The notes beneath the pieces were generated by a model. It was not told where the DNA came from. It saw only the letters and a program-made list of their open reading frames with translations, and did no database searches. Positions 34,444 to 45,452 of a stretch of DNA of 64,000 bases are shown here, one piece after another; the first letter of the stretch is position 1; each line of letters starts with the position of its first letter. The stretch comes from Alopecurus myosuroides. Taxonomy: Eukaryota > Streptophyta > Magnoliopsida > Poales > Poaceae. The translations under genes were made by a program, and so were the position numbers. The stretch spans positions 174,301,642 to 174,365,641 of the forward strand of contig CM054062.1 of assembly GCA_028641055.1 (NCBI GenBank), read 5' to 3'.

Positions 34444-37400
34444 TGTAACATCCCAAGTATGAAAATCTCCCCCTAGATGTTTGTTTCTTGTTTTATTTTT
34501 GTTTTGCATCATGTCATCATATTCATTTGATTTTTGTTTGCATTGTGTTGCATTTGATCTCATTGTTTCCATCTGTTTTCTATTTGAATTCCAAACAAAA
34601 ATTAATTTATTGTCATACTTGTTATGTTACATTGTGTCAAATAAAAACTACCAAACAAACAATAATTTGTTATACAAAAATTGGAATCAAAAACTTAATT
34701 TTGGCTTAACTTTCAATTATTTCTTTTGATACCAAATTGCTCAACTCAGTTAATTTCCAAAACAATAGCATCAATTAAATTTATTTGGAAAAAACAAAAG
34801 TTTGTTTTCAAGTGCTGTTACAAAACAGAGCAATATAAAATTTATTCCAAAATTTTGCTAACCCTAGAACCATTTGTTTCTCTCTTTTCCCAAATCTGAA
34901 AAAAAGGAAGAAAAGATTAAAAAGAAAGAGAGAAGGGGGAATAGAGGCTTTCAGCCCAATTGGGCTAGCCCAACTGCCCCCTGGCCCGTACCCCCCACAG
35001 GTGGTCTTCTACCTCCGTACGGTACGGAGCTCATCCATGGTGGCCACATGGGGATACAGATGAGGGAACGGTGATCCGATGCTTCCATCCCCCTTAAGAC
35101 CTCGAGCTCTCCCCCCTCCTGCCCTAATTCCTCCACCCCTCTCTCCCTCGAGCGCCTCCATCTCCTTCCTCCCTCTGCACGCTGCTCTCTCTCGCTGCTT
35201 CTCCTCTCTGTACCGAGAGCACCACCGCCGCCTCTCTCTCCGGCGAGTCGCCGGCGCCACGGTGCCCGCCCGGCCGAGCTTGGGCCGGGAACGGAACCGT
35301 CCCGGCTCCCTCGTCCTCGCCATCTCCTCTGTACCCGCCGACGATCACCGGAGCGCCGCCACCATCCGTTTGTTCGCCGCCCGTCGCCACCGATCCCTCC
35401 TTCTCTGTCGACTGCAAGGTGAGTCGCCACCTCCCGCCATCGTCTCCTCTCCTTTTCCCTCGGGGCCGCACGCCCTCCGGCCGGCAACCGCACTCACCGG
35501 CAGCCACCGCACGGCAGCAGCCAACCGCGGCGAACCACCGCAGCGAGTCGTCGGCCGCCCTCGCTGTCTGCCCTCTGTCGCTCGCTGTTCGTCCGCAACT
35601 GCAGCAAGATGCAACACCTGAACAAAGTTTCAGTTAAAATTCAGTTATGCGCGCCGACAGAAGGATAACCACACCACGTACCGCTTACCTTCACAAAACG
35701 TTTCAGAGCCACAGTGGCCAGCGCCCTGTGCGCGCAAGCTTTAGCTCGCGGGTTCGACTCCCCCCACCCGCGCTTTAGCCCAAATCTTTTTGTTTTTTTC
35801 CAGATCCAACACAGCACTGTATTTTTCTCGCACAGGTCCTTGTCTATTACTTCTAGGTCCCTGCAGTTTTGTTTAAGTCCCTAGCTGTGGAATAAATGGC
35901 AGATTAACCACCAAACTTTAAAAATGCCTAACTAATTAATTACAACTCCAAATTTAACATTTTTAATATGTTTTCAATACCAAATTTAATACTCTACCTA
36001 ATTATAACATTTGTTTTCTGTTTTGAATTTTCAAAATGCAATTCAAATTTGAATTCAAATAATTCAATTGCAATTTGCTAAAATCCATAACTAATTCATT
36101 ATTAATCCAAATCATGCAAATAAAATATGTTTTCCATACCATTTTGAACCACCAATTCAAATATAAATTTTGTTTCATGATTTGAATAATTTAAATTGCC
36201 TAAATAATTTAATACTTGTTTAATTCATTTAAATTTGTTAAAATCATAACCTGCTCAAATAAAATTATTTTTGAACATGCAAAATATGTTTTCAACCTAG
36301 AAAAGTGTAAACTTTTCAAATATGAATTTGAATTTATCTTTTGAACAAATAAAATTCAAATCAAATTCAAACTTGTTTTAAAATCATTTAAAACTTGTTT
36401 AATATTGTTTCAATCATAATAAATTCGTCCTAACTCCTTTTTCAATATTTGAAACATGTAATCCAACTAAAAATTGGTGTTCTTTTCAAATATAAACTTT
36501 GTTATCTGTTTTGAACAATTTAACTTGGTGAAAACAATAAATACTTGTGTGACAACTTTAAGGAACCAAAAATTCCATAACTTACTAAATAAATTTCTAA
36601 ATTGGTAAACCCTATTTTAAATTGGTTCTATTGTTGTTATTTTGTTGTTTTCCTCATCCATACATCATACTATTTCACCTTCATCTGTTGATTAGTTGGA
36701 AAACAAATAATCTAACCCAAAATTCATGGGCTTTTCATATGCAACTCAAAATTGCTTATGTGTCCATTTAATTTGTGTTACCATGTCAACTAGTTTGTTT
36801 TGATGCATCAATTAAATGGTCATGCATCATCCCATGATTGTGCACTATGCCATGTTATTGATTGTTTGTTCTCTGTGTTGTTTGTTTGCTTCTTCTCGGA
36901 TAGACGACGACGTTGAGACCGACGATCCTTACGACACCCCTTCTGAGGATTTAGCCCAGTACCAGGCTGCTGAGCTTGCAGGCAAGTTATCACTCACATG
37001 AACCACTGTGTTCCTTTCAACATTGTTTACCAATACTTTTCCGTTGTCTATTTCTGCTAGCCATATGTATCGTTGCTTCTGTTACGATCCTATCACATGA
37101 TACCCTGAAACCATGATATTGCCTCACCTCCAGTCCTATAACCCCGTTGTTTGAGCCCGTGTCTTACCTGCATGCTTAGGGTTGTTTCTGCTCGAGTCTG
37201 TTACCCGTTACTTTCTGTTATCATATTCTATTATGTTCTGGGCTCGATGGTTAAACAATCAACCTGTTAATGCTTTGGGTAATAATAATTTGATGATAAG
37301 GCACCGGCAGGAGGCCCGGCGTGGTTTTGAGGCCTGCTAGTGTCGACCCTAATTAGGAAAAGGGTTTTGTCTACTGATCCATGATGAGCGTGCTCACCGC

Positions 37401-38743
37401 ATCCGGGTGGTGGTATGGAACCCCCCTCGACTTTGATCTGATCCGCAGTTTGTCCGAAGAGCCACACTTAGTTCGGGTGTTCCATTTGGCTCATACGCAT
37501 GAATGGGTCGCTCCCATGGTTACTGATGATGATGATGACGCACACATATAGGGCGAGGCCTGTAGTGCCGGGGTGTTGTGTCCTGCGGGAGTTTTGCACA
37601 CCTGCGCTGAGTATTCGGCTGCGTGGCTGGGACCTTATAGCTCCGTGGCTCCTAGGACAGGCTGTAGTGATGGTTCGAGTCGTGTCGAGTCCACCTGAGT
37701 TTTAGTTGGTGGCTTGAGTGTGTACGGGTACTGGAGCACACCCTGCAGGGATGAATCTTCTCGAGAAGCCGTGTTGTCCGCAGTTATGTGACGACTTGGT
37801 GAAAGTACTGGCTAACAAGTACTCAGACAACTTACACCTAACTATAATAACTTGACTAGTAATAGAATTATTGACACAATAACCTGACTCATCATTAATC
37901 CAACTGTGTGAGTTATCCTTGGGTTGCTTCCTTAGAAGGGGGTGACATTGGATGGGTTTGTTTGGATTTACTTTCAGTTGGTTACAATACTCGATCTTAT
38001 CTCCTTTCTGTTAGCCGGAAGTTATAGTATGTTCTGTAGTTGGTTAGTGCAGCCAGCTGCCGCATCTTTTGTATTTCCCCTTTCTTCCGTTGAACCCAAA
38101 GCATCTGTGCTTGGTGTTGACGGGTTACACTTTGGTGAACTGTGAGTCTTGCTTGCCAGTACGTTGGTGTACTGACCCCTCTGGGGCTGTGGTTTACGCA
38201 GACGACGATTCCGAGGATCCCCATGGAGGCTACTACGTGGAGTACGACGAGACTGCAGACGAGTAGATAGCGGACCCGGGCAGGATCCGAGACTTCGTGG
38301 ATGGGCTTCGTCTTCTTTTTTCCCGGCTTCTTAAGCCTATTTGGATTTGTCTGTACTCAGACCCTTTGTTTGCTTCCGCTGTTGTAATGAATGTTATGTT
38401 GGGACATGTGTCCTCTGGATGATTGTATTTGATATTCTCTGCCTTAGTGAAGGCTATTTGCAACCTTATTTCAATCTTTTGTGTCTTAGAGACATTCTGT
38501 GGTATCATTCCGTTTTAACGCTGTTGACGTACCCTGCGTGATTGATATGAAGTACGTCGACAGTAGTGCCTATGGTCTCTAGTGGATAGTTTACATCGAC
38601 GGTGGAATAGCAGGGCTTGTGTTGTCGCGCATAAGCGCAGGCCTACCAGGAAGCTGGGACGTGGGAGCAGTTATGCCCCATAATCCAAGCATCTGCTATC
38701 CAGTTCGGCCCGATGAGTATCCCCTAGAAACCAGGGTGCGACA
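34444..38743 (+). repeat. 3' LTR of the Tekay element
   Basis: 4300 bp. Carries the same split ORF as the 5' LTR: exons 35079-35418, 36904-36981, 38202-38266, all splice sites conserved, with one amino-acid change (Val to Ala in exon 2). Two bases are missing near 38317 relative to the 5' LTR. Confidence 0.96.
35079..38266 (+). CDS. Putative three-exon gene encoded within the 3' LTR
   Basis: Second copy of the LTR-internal gene. Exon 1 is identical to that of the 5' LTR; exon 2 has one substitution (GTT to GCT); exon 3 is identical. Reading frame, phase-1 junctions and the GC-AG second intron are unchanged. In this position the LTR promoter would drive it into sequence beyond the element (the antisense gene region from 39128), with its own stop before the likely R/U5 poly(A) site. 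No family recognised. Confidence 0.5.
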
Positions 38744-38748
38744 ATGTC

Positions 38749-39018
38749 GCGTGCCATGACGTCATGGCGCATCTTTCTCCTCCCGATGGGACGTGACGGA
38801 GTGGTAGCAGATGGGCTGGCCCACTTAGTCAGCTTTTTGACCGGGAAACGAGACGCCGCTTCCATTTTTTACGCGAACCGCGTAGTAAATGCGCACGATC
38901 TTCTGTTAAGATCGTGGCACGGAACAGCGTTCACCGTCCCTTCTTTTCATCTTCACACGTGGTGGCTGCGATACGCGCCACGTAGCGCATCGAGTGGTTG
39001 AGATTGACCCGCTCCGTG
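38749..39018 (+). promoter_or_regulatory. Upstream region of the antisense gene, with hairpin
   Basis: Resumes the Tat 3' untranslated region after the Tekay insertion. Holds a perfect inverted repeat CACGATCTT-CTGTT-AAGATCGTG at 38894-38916. No ORF. The Tekay element ends 275 bp upstream of the TATA box and has removed any more distal element (24283-25110) by 13.6 kb. Confidence 0.5.
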
Positions 39019-39026
39019 TATAAATA
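39019..39026 (+). promoter_or_regulatory. TATA box of the antisense gene
   Basis: TATAAATA, 102 bp before the ATG at 39128, which lies in the strong context GCCATGGCC. Position and orientation fit a dedicated promoter for the antisense gene. Confidence 0.65.
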
Positions 39027-39127
39027 CGGGACTTAGCGCTGCGGTAAAATTTTCCCAGCCTTCGCCTTCAACCATCTTCTTCCCCGTGCTCATCTTCCTC
39101 CTTGCGCTCGAGCTCACACTGTTAGCC

Positions 39128-42100
39128 ATGGCCAGAGGCAAAAGACGTGGTGCCGCCTCTTCCGCATCCGGAGAAGTTTCCGCGCAACCTGCGCCTCGAG
39201 CTGGCGACTGGCGCTCGCCCAATACCACCGCGAAGAGCATCAAGGAGATGCAGCGGGAGGGGCTGCTGCCGGCTGAATCTGAAAAGCGGGTGCGCCTCGG
39301 GAAGAAAGAAGAGGTACCAAACCCGCAGTCGAACGAGCGCGTGGTCTTCGCGGACCACGTGTCTCGGGGTCTTTCTTTCCCTCTCCATCCTTTTCTCCTC
39401 GGGTTGCTGTATGTCTATGGCATACAGCTTCACGATCTTCCTCCGAACGCGGTGCAGCACATTTCGTGCTTCATCGTGTTCTGCGAATGCTTCCTTGGCA
39501 TTCGCCCTCATTGGGCGCTTTGGAAGGCCCTTTTCAAAGTTCGCATCTTCCGCGAGAAATCGCGGGTGGACTCCGAGCCTGGCGAGCCGTTACGCACAGG
39601 TGGCTTCGGGATCCAGGCGCGACTGGAGAGCAGCTACTTCAACATGCACTTCGTCGACTCCGCCCAAGGCTGGCGGAAAAAGTGGTTTTACGTCATCGAC
39701 AACAGCTCGGGTGGGATCGTGGAATTCCACCCGTTCGCTGTTTTGAAGAGGCGGAAGTCCTGGGCGCACAAGCTGTCAGCCGAAGAAACCCAGGTTGTCA
39801 CGCCCCTACTCGCAAGAGTGTCCGCTCTCCGGGATCAAATCGCTGGAGTGGTACTCAACGGGCTGCACCTGGCGAGTATTTTTCTGAAGCGCAGGATCCA
39901 ACCGCTGCAGCAAAGGCCTTCCACCATGTGGGAATACCAAGGCGCTGAAGATCCTAGCCGAGTGAGCCGCGAGGAACTTTCGAACATTGAGTTCGAGAAG
40001 AAAATCGCGGCTGTCACCAGCTTGAAGGTGGGGGAGAAGTTCCCCGACAAAACAGTCGAAGCCTTCGACGCTTCGAAACCTCCACCAGCCGCGGTTAGTT
40101 TTATCCTTCCTGTCTGTCATTATTTTCTTCTTTGCTTTGAGCTTTGGTGGACTGAAATTTTTCTTGCCTTCCTCTACCTTCTTTGTAGAGCTTATCAGTG
40201 GCGAACTGCTACCCGCCAGTTGCGGGAGAGGACGCCTCGGAGTTATTGGCGAGTCACCTGGACGGCTTAGCCGATACCAGTGTAGCCGATGCTTCCTCGA
40301 GCTCCGAGGACGATTCTTCGGATGATGCGGAGGGCTCGAATGGCGGCCTTCGTCATTGCAAGCGTCGTCGGGTAGAGGACGATAACGAGGCTACTTCCAA
40401 GGATAATTCATTGGAGGAATCGCCCGGGAAGGCCCCTATCTCCGCGACTCCACTTCGCTCCCTCGCCCCTTCACCTTCATTCCCAGTAATCGCAACCGCT
40501 TGGAACGCGGATTTGCTGGATGAAGACGAAGACGACGAGTAAGTTATTTTCCTCGTTCTTAGTCGAACGTTTTTTCTTCTGTGCTTATGTTTGATTCCTT
40601 GTTCTTCTTTGCTGCAGTGTGCAGGCCATCAGCCCTCGCATGTACGCTTCTTCTGTTCCTCCCGAAAAGAGGAACAAAGCAGGAACTGCGGGTGAGACTC
40701 CCAATGCTGGCACCGTCCAGAATTCTCCCAGCGCAGCCCCCAAAGCGGCTACTGCGGAACGTGAAGCTCCTAGCTTTGCCGCCAGGACTTCAACTTCGAA
40801 AGAAGTGACGGACAGCTCTGCAGATCCTCTCTCCCGCGCCACGGGCCAGGTAAACTTTGTAATTTTTCTTCGAATTTTTATCGGGTGCACGACAGTGCTC
40901 CCGATGGGAGTAGCCCCCGAGGCTGTAGTTGATTGCTTGCGATCGGCTACAGGCTCAAAATCTTGTTTTATTTTCTTCGTCTTGATTTTTATCGGGTGCA
41001 CGACAGTGCTCCCGATGGGAGTAGCCCCCGAGGCTGTAGTCGATTGAATTCAATCGGGTACAGGCTCTAATTTATATCTTCTAATTCTTCTACTTCTGTA
41101 CTTTTGCAGTCGCTTGTTGACTCGCTTGCGGCGATTGGTCGCCGCGTTGTTCTTGCCGAATCGGAATGCGAGAGGCTTCAGTCACACTGCAGTCGATTCC
41201 ACACCGAGAACGAGCTCCTTAAGAGTAAGTCTCATTGTCTTCTCTTGTTTCTGTTCTCGTGTCCATTCTTGATTTCTAACAAATGTTATTGCGCAGCTCA
41301 ACTCGAACATTCGGAGTCCGAGAAAGTCAAGCTCTCTGAGCGGGCAGCCACTCAGGAAACTGATTTGGCGGCTATTCGACAAGAGCTGGAGGCCTCCCGC
41401 ATGCGGTCGGAGGATCTTGATAGGCAACTTGCGGATGCGAGAAAAGCTTTGAAGGATCAAGAGGAAGCTGGCAATAAGGCCGATTCTGACCTTGTCACGT
41501 TCCTCTGTCCCCTTGCTGAGCGTTTTGCGGGTAAGTGGCCTAGGCTCTCGCAATTGTATCTTTTATCTTGGTGAACTTGCGAAATTTTGACATTCTTTTC
41601 CTTTGCAGGTCTTCTGGATGTTCCTTTGGAGATTCCTGGGATCCAGCGGGTAGATGTGCTAACCGACACACCTGCTCAACTCAAGAGGCACGCCGAAGGA
41701 GTGTGCTCCTTGATTGGCGATGCCACCCAAGTGTTGTCGCAACTGCACAATCGCTTCCTCGCCAACGCTGTACCTCCATCCGCGCTAGACGGCCTGCTGA
41801 AGATCTTCTCAGAGGGCAATCTCCTGGATGCTTACGCAGTCGCCCAGTCGGAGTCTGGCGCGAAGACTGCGATCCAGTTCGCGCTGGCACACGGAGTCAA
41901 CGGTTTGGAGGAAGCCTACTCGGCTCTTCCAGTCGACCCCTCGACGGGCAAAAAGGTATGGCTCTCTCGTTTTGGCGAGCAGGCCACCATTCTTGCTCGG
42001 AAGCCGTCTGAGCTATTTGCTCGACTGAAAGGAGGGGCGACTGCCGCTAGTGGGAGCACCACTGTAGCTTCGTAGTTTTGTTCTTCTTTCTCCTTTCCTT

Positions 42101-43096
42101 CGTGAATGTAATGAACCTTGGGATGTATTCCCGTATTTTCATTGTCTTTAATCGAAGTGTTCGTTCTGAAAAATTGCTTCCCGTAGTTTGTGTATTTTCT
42201 CCCGATGGGAGTAGCCCCCAAGCACTTTTGTCGGATGTGCGAGTAGATATACTTCGAATAGGGCTTCTTACTTCTTTCCTTGTATTCTTCCAGGCTACTG
42301 GGGTAGTTGCAGAATCTTCAAGTGGGCATGCTACTCCAGTAAATCCCCTCGTTGCCGCCGTTGGCACCTATGCTGGTCTTCGTGATAAGGTCCGAGAGGG
42401 TGAGCGTCAGCTTAAAGCTCTGCGCGGTATAGCCGATGTGGCGAAGTCCAAGCAGAAACTGGCGGCTGAACGCGAGCAGTTTCTGATGGATGAATTATCT
42501 TTGGTTGCGAGGGATTTGCTGTGTAAGTAATACAGCCCCCGTGTCTTCTCTTTGCTTTGTTTCCTTAGCTGATCAAGCATGTTTGCTCTTCAGTTGTCAG
42601 ACCGGATGACAGGGAAGAAAAGCAGTGGGTGGAAAACCACATTGTTCAGGAGGCTGGTAGCTCAATGCCTCATGCGAGTAACTTCTGGTCTGATCGCAGT
42701 CGAGGATTTGTGATGGCCACCTTGAAGTTCCGTGTTCTGCAAGCGAGAATTCTCATGAGTTCTTTTCACGAGGTCTTGATCGCGATGAACGCTGCTTTCT
42801 ACCCACTCGAAAGGGGTCCCGAAGACTGGAGCTATCTTCTCAGGTTGTTTGGACGTGAGGGAGAGGTTCGCGCGTGTGTGCGAATGACATGCGGCGCGGT
42901 TGTAGCTCTATCCTTTGTACGAATATGGTATCCTGAAATAGATTTTAACTCCGTAGCCAGGCTCCCAGATGATCCAATCGATGATATTTCCCCCTTCTAT
43001 GATGTTGTTCGTCCCGCAGCAGAGAAAATCATCCGATTGTCCTCTGAGGAGGTAGATAGAGTTTTAGCGGCTGAGAATGCTCAACGCTTTGATTGA
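39128..43096 (+). CDS. Antisense gene of the Tat element (gypsy-type transposon N-terminal-domain protein), 8 exons
   Basis: Exons 39128-40093, 40189-40538, 40618-40849, 41110-41224, 41297-41530, 41609-41955, 42294-42522, 42594-43096; all seven introns are GT-AG, most with GTAAGT donors, and the joined frame is 2976 nt (991 residues) with no stop. Residues about 60-180 resemble the Pfam family called putative gypsy-type transposon (Transposase_28), with HPFLLGLLYVYGIQLHDLPPN. Residues 325-445 are acidic and Ser-rich with HCKRRR; 520-640 is a predicted coiled coil (LAAIRQELEASRMRSEDLDRQL). Two similar helical modules follow. If intron 6 is retained, translation ends at 42073-42075 (787 residues). 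Such genes occur antisense in Tat-lineage elements; their role is unknown. It is convergent with pol, 278 bp apart. Confidence 0.72.
40873..41047. repeat. Duplicated 61-bp block with polypurine-tract-like core in intron 3
   Basis: About 40873-40933 and 40987-41047 are near-identical (ATTTTTATCGGGTGCACGAC, then CTCCCGATGGGAGTAGCCCC and CGAGGCTGTAGT). On the minus strand each contains CTCGGGGGCTACTCCC, the same as the true polypurine tract (GCTCGGGGGCTAC). Further partial copies lie at 42199-42224 (intron 6) and about 43198-43207. Confidence 0.8.
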
Positions 43097-43373
43097 TTGT
43101 CGGATGTGCATATCCTGTAACCTTGTATAGTTTGTAAAACTGTTGTAAGGTGTATAACCTTGTATGTATGTTTTTTTCCTGTAATGCTTAGTTGTAGGTG
43201 TAGCCCCCGTGTGTTTATGGGGTGTGTTCCTGTAACTTTTGAGCGTGTAAAAATAGGAAGTTGCGAGTGAATATGATGGAGAAACCATGTTTTTATTGCG
43301 ATGACTGAGAAGCCATGTATTCGAGCTACAAGAGTGGCTAGCATAGCCTTATTTGTTGTGAGAACAAGTAAAT

Positions 43374-45452
43374 CTAGGGATAAAATTTGCGGAGGTGTGC
43401 AATATTCCAAGGATTGGAATAGATTCCTCCAGTCGATGGATTCTTCAATCTGTAGGCTCCACCTGGGATGACTTCGTGTATGATGAAGGGTCCTTCCCAG
43501 GGTGGTTCGAGCTTGTGTCCTTCCTTCTGCTTGAGTCGCAGCACTAGATCTCCAACCGCGAATGCTCTGTGGCGTATGCGGCGACTATGATAGTTTCGCA
43601 GGGATTGCTGATATACTGCGGATCTTGCGAGTGCGATGTCCCGCATCTCGTCGAGTGCATCCATATCTTCCGCGAGTGCCCTGTTAGAGGTTTCTTCGCT
43701 GTAGGCCACAACTCGTGGGGCGCTGAATCGAACGTCCTCGGGGAGGACTGCTTCTGCCCCGTATACCATGAAAAATGGCGTGTATTTTGTAGATCGGTTA
43801 GGAGTTGTGCGGAGGCTCCATAGTACGGAGGGTAGTTCGTCTGCCCAATGTCCTGCGGCGGGGTGTAGACGATCGAGTTGGCGTTTCTTGATGCCAGCCG
43901 AAACTAAGCCGTTGGATCTCTTGACTTGTCCGTTCGTTTGCGGGTGGGCAACTGAGGCAAACTTGAAGTTGATGCCCTTTTCCTCGCAGAACTGTTGCGT
44001 TTCCTTTGCTGTGAAATTTGTACCATTGTCTGTAATGATATCGTGTGGCACACCAAATCTGCATACAATGGAGTCGAGGAACTTGACGGCGCATTGGGCA
44101 CTAGCCGAAGTTACTGGCGTGGCCTCGATCCATTTGGTGAATTTGTCGACTGCGACCAGCAAGTGTGTATATCCTCCAGGGGTGGACTTGCGTAGTGGTC
44201 CAACCATGTCTAGCCCCCATTGTGCGAAGGGCCAGGCAATGGATATCATGTGCAATTCTGTAGCAGGTGCATGTGGTCTTGGTGCGAATCGCTGACAGGC
44301 ATCGCATCGTTCGACCATGTTCTTTGCATCGGTAGCTGCTGTCAGCCAGTAGAATCCTGCTCGGAAGGCCTTTCCCATTATTGTTTTCCAGCTGGCATGA
44401 TGTCCGCAGTCTCCTTGGTGGATGTCATGGAGCAATTCTTTGCCATCTTCGGGTGCGATGCAGCGTTGAAGTATTCCCGAGATGCTTTGCTTGTATAATT
44501 CCCCATTGACTACCCGAAAGGATTTGCTGTGTCTGATCATTTGTCGAGCCTCGCGTGGGTCAGCCGGGAGTTGTCTGTTGGTCAGGTAGTCGAGATATTT
44601 CTGCGTCCAGACTGGCTCGACCAGAAAAACCTGTCGTGATATGTTATGAATGAGCTCGATGAGGGCGATTTGCGGGCTGACCTCTGTTTCTGGCACTGCT
44701 AGTGCTTCTGCAGCTTTCTTGATTTTGACCGATCGCTTGATCATCCGTTCGAAATATATTCCTGGTGGTATGGGTGTATTCGTGGAACCCATGTTTGCCA
44801 TTCGATCTGCTTCTTCATTGCTGGATCTTGCGATGTGCTTTAGCTCGCATCCTTTGAAACTTCCTTCGAGTAGATTGTACATGTCGCGATACGCGATCAT
44901 GTTTTCGGCGATTGCGTCACACTCTTTCATCGTCTGTTGCACAATGAGATTGGAGTCGCCGTAGATCATTAAGCGAGTAGCTCCACAGGGGATTGCCATC
45001 TTCATCCCGTGCAACAAGGCTTCGTATTCTGCGTCGTTGTTTGATGCTGGATCATCTGGTGGAAAGTCCAATCGTAGGACGTATTACAGCTTGTCTCCCT
45101 GAGGGGATATAAGAACAATTCCAGCTCCTGCTCCGTCGTTTCTTTTGGACCCGTCAAAGTACATTATCCAATTGCTCGTGTACTCGGGTGGTCCTGGCGT
45201 TTGCAGTTCTGTCCATTCGCTTAGAAATTCAACAAGTACCTGGGATTTGATTGCGCTGCGTCCTGCATAAGTGATGTCCCAAGCGCCCAACTCAATGACC
45301 CACTTTGCTATTCTTCCGGATGCCATAGGGTTGTTCATGATCGTTCCGAGTGACGCATCATTAACCACTGTAATGGCGTGTTCCTGGAAATAATGTTTGA
45401 GCTTGCGGGCTGTAAGAACGACTCCATACGCTAGCTTCTGGTAATGAGGGTA
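43374..45452 (-). pseudogene. Tat pol: RNase H and integrase
   Basis: Minus-strand frame from about 45368 to 43374 interrupted by TAA at 45086-45084. RNase H shows YFDGSKRNDGAGAGIVL before and SNNDAEYEALLHGM after the stop. Integrase has the CDACQRF zinc-binding half (about 44290), D in WGLDMVGPLRK, D in DIITDNGTNF and then GQVKRSNGL where the family has GQVER: the catalytic glutamate is lysine (codon at plus 43920-43922, one G-to-A change). The C-terminus ends ...NIAHLRKFYP with a stop at 43374. The integrase cannot be active. The catalytic loss plus the upstream lesions mean no functional Pol from this copy. Confidence 0.88.

Larger units (their letters stand above)
25111..38743 (+). mobile_element. 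Young Tekay/Del-type chromovirus (Ty3/gypsy), defective
   Basis: Complete 13.6-kb element: 5' LTR 25111-29412, PBS from 29415, gag-pol 30020-34400, polypurine tract near 34424-34438, 3' LTR 34444-38743, ATGTC target duplications. LTRs begin TGTAACATCC and end GGGTGCGACA. They differ by 17 substitutions and one 2-bp indel over 4.3 kb (0.4%), roughly 0.15 million years at 1.3e-8. Integrase ends in a chromodomain-like segment, which with the protein sequence points to the Tekay/Del clade. Coding defects: amber codon in gag, one frameshift, an ochre codon between RT and RNase H, and loss of a catalytic RT aspartate. It must have been mobilised by enzymes supplied in trans or inactivated unusually fast. 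Confidence 0.95.

Noticed and set aside
39086..40270. 394-codon ORF starting at GTG 39086 and reading through the first intron
   Set aside because: The ATG at 39128 has a strong context, and the frame beyond 40093 loses family character while a GT-AG intron restores a long consistent frame.
43569..44964. Several plus-strand ORFs of 75-175 codons
   Set aside because: Antisense shadows of the Tat integrase.
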